9,684 bases of DNA, from positions 1 through 9,684 of the forward strand of contig JAGQVR010000105.1 in NCBI GenBank assembly GCA_020437875.1. The letters run 5' to 3'. The notes under the pieces are model-generated. The model had not been told where the DNA came from. It saw nothing but the letters and a program-made list of their open reading frames with translations, and searched no databases. The position numbers and the translations under genes were made by a program. Below, in pieces: positions 6,779 to 9,684 of the stretch (the first letter of the stretch is position 1; each line of letters opens with the position of its first letter). The DNA comes from Flavobacteriales bacterium. GTDB lineage: Bacteria; Bacteroidota; Bacteroidia; Flavobacteriales_F; PHOS-HE28.

Positions 6779-7252
6779 ATGTCGGAACGCGAGGTGGTGC
6801 TGCTCCTGGGGGGCGATCTGGGCGATCCCGAACAACAGTGCGACCTGGCCGAAGCAGCCATCAACGAGCGTATCGCCCCGGTCGTTGCCCGTAGCCGGGA
6901 CCATTGGACCGAGCCTTGGGGATTCACCTCGGATACCCTGTTCCTGAACCGGGCACTCCTGCTGCGTTCAGCCTTGGGGCCGGAACGGTTGATGGCGACC
7001 TGCCTGGCCATCGAAGCGGTCCTCGGTCGTACCCGCTCCGCGGATGGTGGACCGGGCTCCCGTACCATCGACATTGATATCCTCCTGGTGGGTTCGGAGG
7101 TGGTGGGGACCGAGGCCTTGTGGGTCCCGCATCCGCGTTTGCACTTGCGGCGCTTCGCCCTGGCCCCGCTTTGTGACCTGCTTCCAGGTTGGGAACATCC
7201 CGTACTGCATCGAACGGCCCTTCAACTCCTCGACGCGATCCCGCTCCATTGA
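6779..7252 (+). CDS. folK: 2-amino-4-hydroxy-6-hydroxymethyldihydropteridine diphosphokinase (HPPK)
   Basis: A 157-aa cytosolic enzyme that transfers pyrophosphate from ATP to 6-hydroxymethyl-7,8-dihydropterin, the step before dihydropteroate synthase in folate synthesis. The signature GPGSRTIDIDILL (91-103) carries the two magnesium-binding aspartates D98 and D100 (E. coli D95/D97). VPHPRLHLRRFALAPL (116-131) is the second family block, and TEPWGF (44-49) lies in the pterin-binding loop region. The N-terminal loop reads GGDLGD (11-16), where many family members have GSNLGD. Length is normal. The ATG at 6779 fits the conserved N-terminus; a perfect -7-like box ends 4 nt before it. The stop overlaps the next gene's ATG as TGATG, implying coupled translation with the second deoxynucleoside kinase. 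It is divergent from sppA, an arrangement I recall from other Flavobacteriales. Confidence 0.96.
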   Translation: MSEREVVLLLGGDLGDPEQQCDLAEAAINERIAPVVARSRDHWTEPWGFTSDTLFLNRALLLRSALGPERLMATCLAIEAVLGRTRSADGGPGSRTIDIDILLVGSEVVGTEALWVPHPRLHLRRFALAPLCDLLPGWEHPVLHRTALQLLDAIPLH

Positions 7253-7884
7253 TGCCCTTCCATTCGTACATCGCCGTGGAGGGCTTGATAGGGGCCGGAA
7301 AGACCACCCTCGCACGGCGCCTGGCCGCGGCTTGGAGCGGCCGTCTGGTGCTGGAGGAATTCGAGGACAATCCCTTCCTGCCAAGATTCTACGAGGATCC
7401 TGAGCGTTACGGCTTTTCGGTCGAGCTGTCATTTCTCGCTCAACGGTATCACCAGCTCAAACGCATCACCGAACAGGATCTCTTCAGCGCCTGTACCGTC
7501 GCCGACTACTCGATCGGTAAATCGGTGGTTTTCGCCAATGTCACGCTGCAGCCCGACGAGTATGGTCTTTTCCGCGACCTGTACCGGATCATGTACGCTG
7601 ATCTGCCACGCCCGGAGGTCATCGTCTATCTCCATCTGGACATGGAGCGCGTGAAGGAGCGTATAAAGGGGCGCGGTAGGATTTATGAACAAAGTATCCC
7701 CATCGAGTACCTGTTCCGCTTGCAGGAACGCTACCTGGACCACCTGCAGAAACTGCCGGATGACCGCGTTCTGGTGGTGGACCTGCAGGACCGGGACCTC
7801 CTGAAAGACGCATCCGCGTTCAAGGAACTCCTCACGATCCTGAGCGGGGAGGTGTCGAAAGGCTATCAGGTGATCACCCTCTGA
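7252..7884 (+). CDS. Deoxynucleoside kinase (DYS type, dGK-like)
   Basis: A 210-aa cytosolic deoxynucleoside kinase in purine/pyrimidine deoxynucleoside salvage. Visible motifs are the Walker A loop GLIGAGKTT (11-19, K17), the acidic base region LEEFEDNPF (34-42), D85-Y86-S87 in ADYSIGKS in place of DRS, and the lid arginines in RGRIYE (141-146). The DYx form is the one I associate with the deoxyguanosine kinase branch (B. subtilis dGK side), so dGuo is the likeliest substrate, though this is not provable here. It lacks the basic tail of the kinase at 710-1483 and is clearly divergent from it. The ATG at 7252 overlaps the folK TGA by one base; an in-frame start at 7189 would lie inside folK and adds non-family residues. 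It is probably co-transcribed with folK. Confidence 0.93.
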   Translation: MPFHSYIAVEGLIGAGKTTLARRLAAAWSGRLVLEEFEDNPFLPRFYEDPERYGFSVELSFLAQRYHQLKRITEQDLFSACTVADYSIGKSVVFANVTLQPDEYGLFRDLYRIMYADLPRPEVIVYLHLDMERVKERIKGRGRIYEQSIPIEYLFRLQERYLDHLQKLPDDRVLVVDLQDRDLLKDASAFKELLTILSGEVSKGYQVITL

Positions 7885-7945
7885 TGCACCCTCGCATGTG
7901 GACAAGTGCGTCAAGGCCGGGCGAACAGCCTCGCGGACGGGTGGT

Positions 7946-7953
7946 TAGTTTTG
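7946..7953 (+). promoter_or_regulatory. Candidate -7 box for the lipoprotein gene
   Basis: TAGTTTTG is a perfect match to TAnnTTTG, 33 nt before the ATG at 7987, within a 102-bp gap after the second kinase. No TTG is found at the expected -33 spacing. I see no convincing terminator for the folK-kinase unit in the rest of this gap. Confidence 0.5.
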
Positions 7954-7986
7954 CGCCCTAAGATCAAGAACCAAGCATCGAACTTC

Positions 7987-9684
7987 ATGGAAAAGCGTCA
8001 CCTGAAGGGACTCTCCCTCATGTCCGTCAGCCTGATCGCCCTCGCAGGGTGCGGCGGTATCGGCAAGATGAACAAGTATGTGGAGAACATCAAGTACACG
8101 GTGGACCCGGACCCGCTCATCGTACAGGGTGACTCCGTTGCAGTCAACATCAACGGCAACTTCCCCGGGAAGTACTTCTACAAGAAGGCACAGGTCGAGC
8201 TGACCCCCACCTTGGTGTACACCGGAGGGGAGACCCCATTCAAGACCGCTTATTTCCAAGGAGAGGGTGCCGTGGGTAACAACACGGTGATCCCTTACGA
8301 GACCGGCAAGGCCTTCAACTACTCCCACAAGGTGGCCTTCACACCTTCCATGGAGACGAGCGAGCTCATGGTGAAGATCCTGGGCAAGCAAGGCAAGGAA
8401 GGGAAGAAGCAGCTCGAGTTCACCCCGGTGAAGATCGCCGACGGCGTGATCACGACGCCTTATCTGGTGGTGAGCGATGACAAGGTCCTGCTCGGCAAGG
8501 ACGCGTTCCAGCGCATCACCGACCACAGCCAGGATGCCACCATCAACTACCTGGTGAATTCCAGTGCGGTGCGCCCGACCGAGCTGAAGGATGCGGACGT
8601 GAAGGCGCTTGCCGACTTCATCAAGACGATGAAGAAGGATCCGAACCTGGCCGCGAAAGGAGTTAGCATCTCGGCCTGGGCCAGTCCGGAAGGGGAACTG
8701 AGCAAGAACGAGAACCTGGCCGACGACCGCGCGAAGAGCGCCAAGAGCTGGGTGAAGGGCGAACTGCTCCGCGCCAAGAACGACAGCGCCAAGGCCGACG
8801 CCTTCTACACCCTGGATCCGCGTGGCGAGGACTGGGAGGGCTTCAAGCGCGCCATGCAGGCGAGCACCACCGTGCCGGACAAGGAGCTGGTGCTCCGCGT
8901 GCTGGAGATGTACCCCGACCTCACCAAGCGTGAAGAGGAGATCCGCAATATGGCGGCCACCTACAAGGAGATCGCCGAGCAGATCCTTCCCCAGCTCCGC
9001 CGCAGCGAGATGAAGTTCAACTACCAGCGCATCGGAAAGACGGATGCCCAGCTCACCGAGATGAGCCGCACCATGCCGGATAGCCTGAACGTGGAGGAAC
9101 TGCTCTTCGCCGCCACCCTCACCAACGACCTGAACGAGCAGCTCCGCATCTACAAGGAGACCGAGCGCGTGCATCCGAACGACTATCGGGGTGCCAACAA
9201 TGTGGGTTACGTGTACATGCTGCAGAACAAGCTGGACGAGGCCGCCGCCCAGTTCACCAAGGCCAATGGCATCCAGGACAACCCGGTGAGCACGAACAAC
9301 CTGGGTGTGGTGGCTCGCTTGAAGGGCGATCGCAAGAAGGCGACCGAGATGTACGCCAAGGCATCGGCCGCCGGTCCCGAGGTGAAGTACAACCAGGGCA
9401 TCATCGACATCCAGAACGGCAACTACAGTAGCGCGAGCAGCAACTTCGGCAGCACCAAGAGCGTGAACGCCGCCCTGGCCAAGTTGCTCGGTGGCGATGC
9501 CGCGGGTGCACAGTCGATCCTCGACGGCGCTACGGACAAGGACACCGCCACGGGCCACTACCTCGCGGCCATCATCGCCGCCCGCCAAAGCAACTGCAGC
9601 GGTGCTGCGAGCAGCCTGGGCATGGCCATCCAGAAGGACGGTGGCCTGCGCGACAAGGCGCTGAAGGACCTCGAGTTCCGCAAC
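7987..9684 (+). CDS. Lipoprotein with OmpA-like domain and C-terminal TPRs (3' end outside window)
   Basis: An open frame of 566 codons running off the right edge. A lipoprotein signal peptide ends in the lipobox LAGC, with C22 as the lipidated residue. Residues about 30-175 form a strand-rich region of no recognised family. Residues about 183-260 match the OmpA C-terminal fold, with SAWASPEG (229-236) and the N241-x2-L244-x3-R248-A249 helix. A charged region with DWEGF and ILPQLRRSEMKF follows. From about 367 onward there are TPR-like helices, e.g. NNVGYVYMLQNKLDEAAAQF (404-423) and NNLGVVARLKGDRKKATEMY (437-456). The ending KALKDLEFRN resembles the C-terminus of related Bacteroidota proteins, so few residues are probably missing. 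It likely sits at the outer membrane facing the periplasm. The OmpA-then-TPR order differs from the T9SS protein PorE (TPR first). Precise function is unknown. Confidence 0.85.
   Translation, partial: MEKRHLKGLSLMSVSLIALAGCGGIGKMNKYVENIKYTVDPDPLIVQGDSVAVNINGNFPGKYFYKKAQVELTPTLVYTGGETPFKTAYFQGEGAVGNNTVIPYETGKAFNYSHKVAFTPSMETSELMVKILGKQGKEGKKQLEFTPVKIADGVITTPYLVVSDDKVLLGKDAFQRITDHSQDATINYLVNSSAVRPTELKDADVKALADFIKTMKKDPNLAAKGVSISAWASPEGELSKNENLADDRAKSAKSWVKGELLRAKNDSAKADAFYTLDPRGEDWEGFKRAMQASTTVPDKELVLRVLEMYPDLTKREEEIRNMAATYKEIAEQILPQLRRSEMKFNYQRIGKTDAQLTEMSRTMPDSLNVEELLFAATLTNDLNEQLRIYKETERVHPNDYRGANNVGYVYMLQNKLDEAAAQFTKANGIQDNPVSTNNLGVVARLKGDRKKATEMYAKASAAGPEVKYNQGIIDIQNGNYSSASSNFGSTKSVNAALAKLLGGDAAGAQSILDGATDKDTATGHYLAAIIAARQSNCSGAASSLGMAIQKDGGLRDKALKDLEFRN

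Noticed and set aside
6667..7074. N-terminal extension of SppA by 136 residues
   Set aside because: It lies antisense to folK, is Arg/Ser-rich and would bury the membrane anchor. The ATG at 6666 gives the normal family length.
7945..9588. A 547-codon open frame on the minus strand opposite the lipoprotein gene
   Set aside because: Antisense frame kept open by GC-rich codons. The plus strand has a lipobox, OmpA-like motifs and TPRs; the antisense translation has no recognisable domain and is rich in Leu/Val/His/Gly.
1..9684. CRISPR, tRNA/rRNA, insertion sequence, phage, defence or biosynthetic cluster
   Set aside because: No direct-repeat array, tRNA-like fold, terminal inverted repeats, transposase, integrase or toxin/defence motif was recognised on either strand. 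The gene content is mostly housekeeping.

Overview
The window is a gene-dense stretch of a bacterial chromosome, most likely from a high-GC, uncultured-type member of the Bacteroidota (Flavobacteriales-like). Sampled coding blocks are about 58-65% GC. Four things point there: gene starts lack Shine-Dalgarno sequences; TAnnTTTG-like -7 promoter boxes lie upstream; the gene set is typical of the group (bacterial GH3-family enzyme, DUF2797 protein, 67K-type SppA next to folK, two deoxynucleoside kinases); and there is a lipoprotein with an OmpA-like domain followed by TPRs. The placement is inferred from gene families, not from a marker gene.

Layout. Minus-strand block 2-3879, in transcription order: a GH3-family adenylating enzyme (GTG start at 3879), a secreted beta-propeller-like protein overlapping it by 4 bp, a deoxynucleoside kinase with a Lys/Ala/Pro-rich tail and its own candidate promoter, and a PhyH-type Fe(II)/2-oxoglutarate dioxygenase 24 bp further on. 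The dioxygenase gene has visibly lower GC. A 66-bp divergent region holds two opposed promoter-like boxes and separates GH3 from a plus-strand DUF2797 gene (3946-4758). DUF2797 converges on sppA (minus, 4870-6666) across a 111-bp gap with a strong terminator-like hairpin. Divergent from sppA are folK (6779-7252) and a second deoxynucleoside kinase (7252-7884) joined by a TGATG stop/start overlap. A lipoprotein gene starts at 7987 and runs off the right end.

Function. Most of this is housekeeping: folate biosynthesis (folK), deoxynucleoside salvage (two kinases of different motif types), envelope proteolysis (SppA) and an envelope lipoprotein. GH3, the propeller protein and DUF2797 are widespread in Bacteroidota but poorly characterised. 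I found no tRNA, rRNA, CRISPR array, insertion sequence, phage or defence genes, and nothing that amounts to a new multi-gene system. The points worth a second look are a recurrent TA(T/G)CTT(T/C)G promoter element (including a probably leaderless folK), the histone-H1-like tail on one kinase, a possible GIY-YIG-like core in DUF2797, and a peptidoglycan-binding residue change in the lipoprotein.
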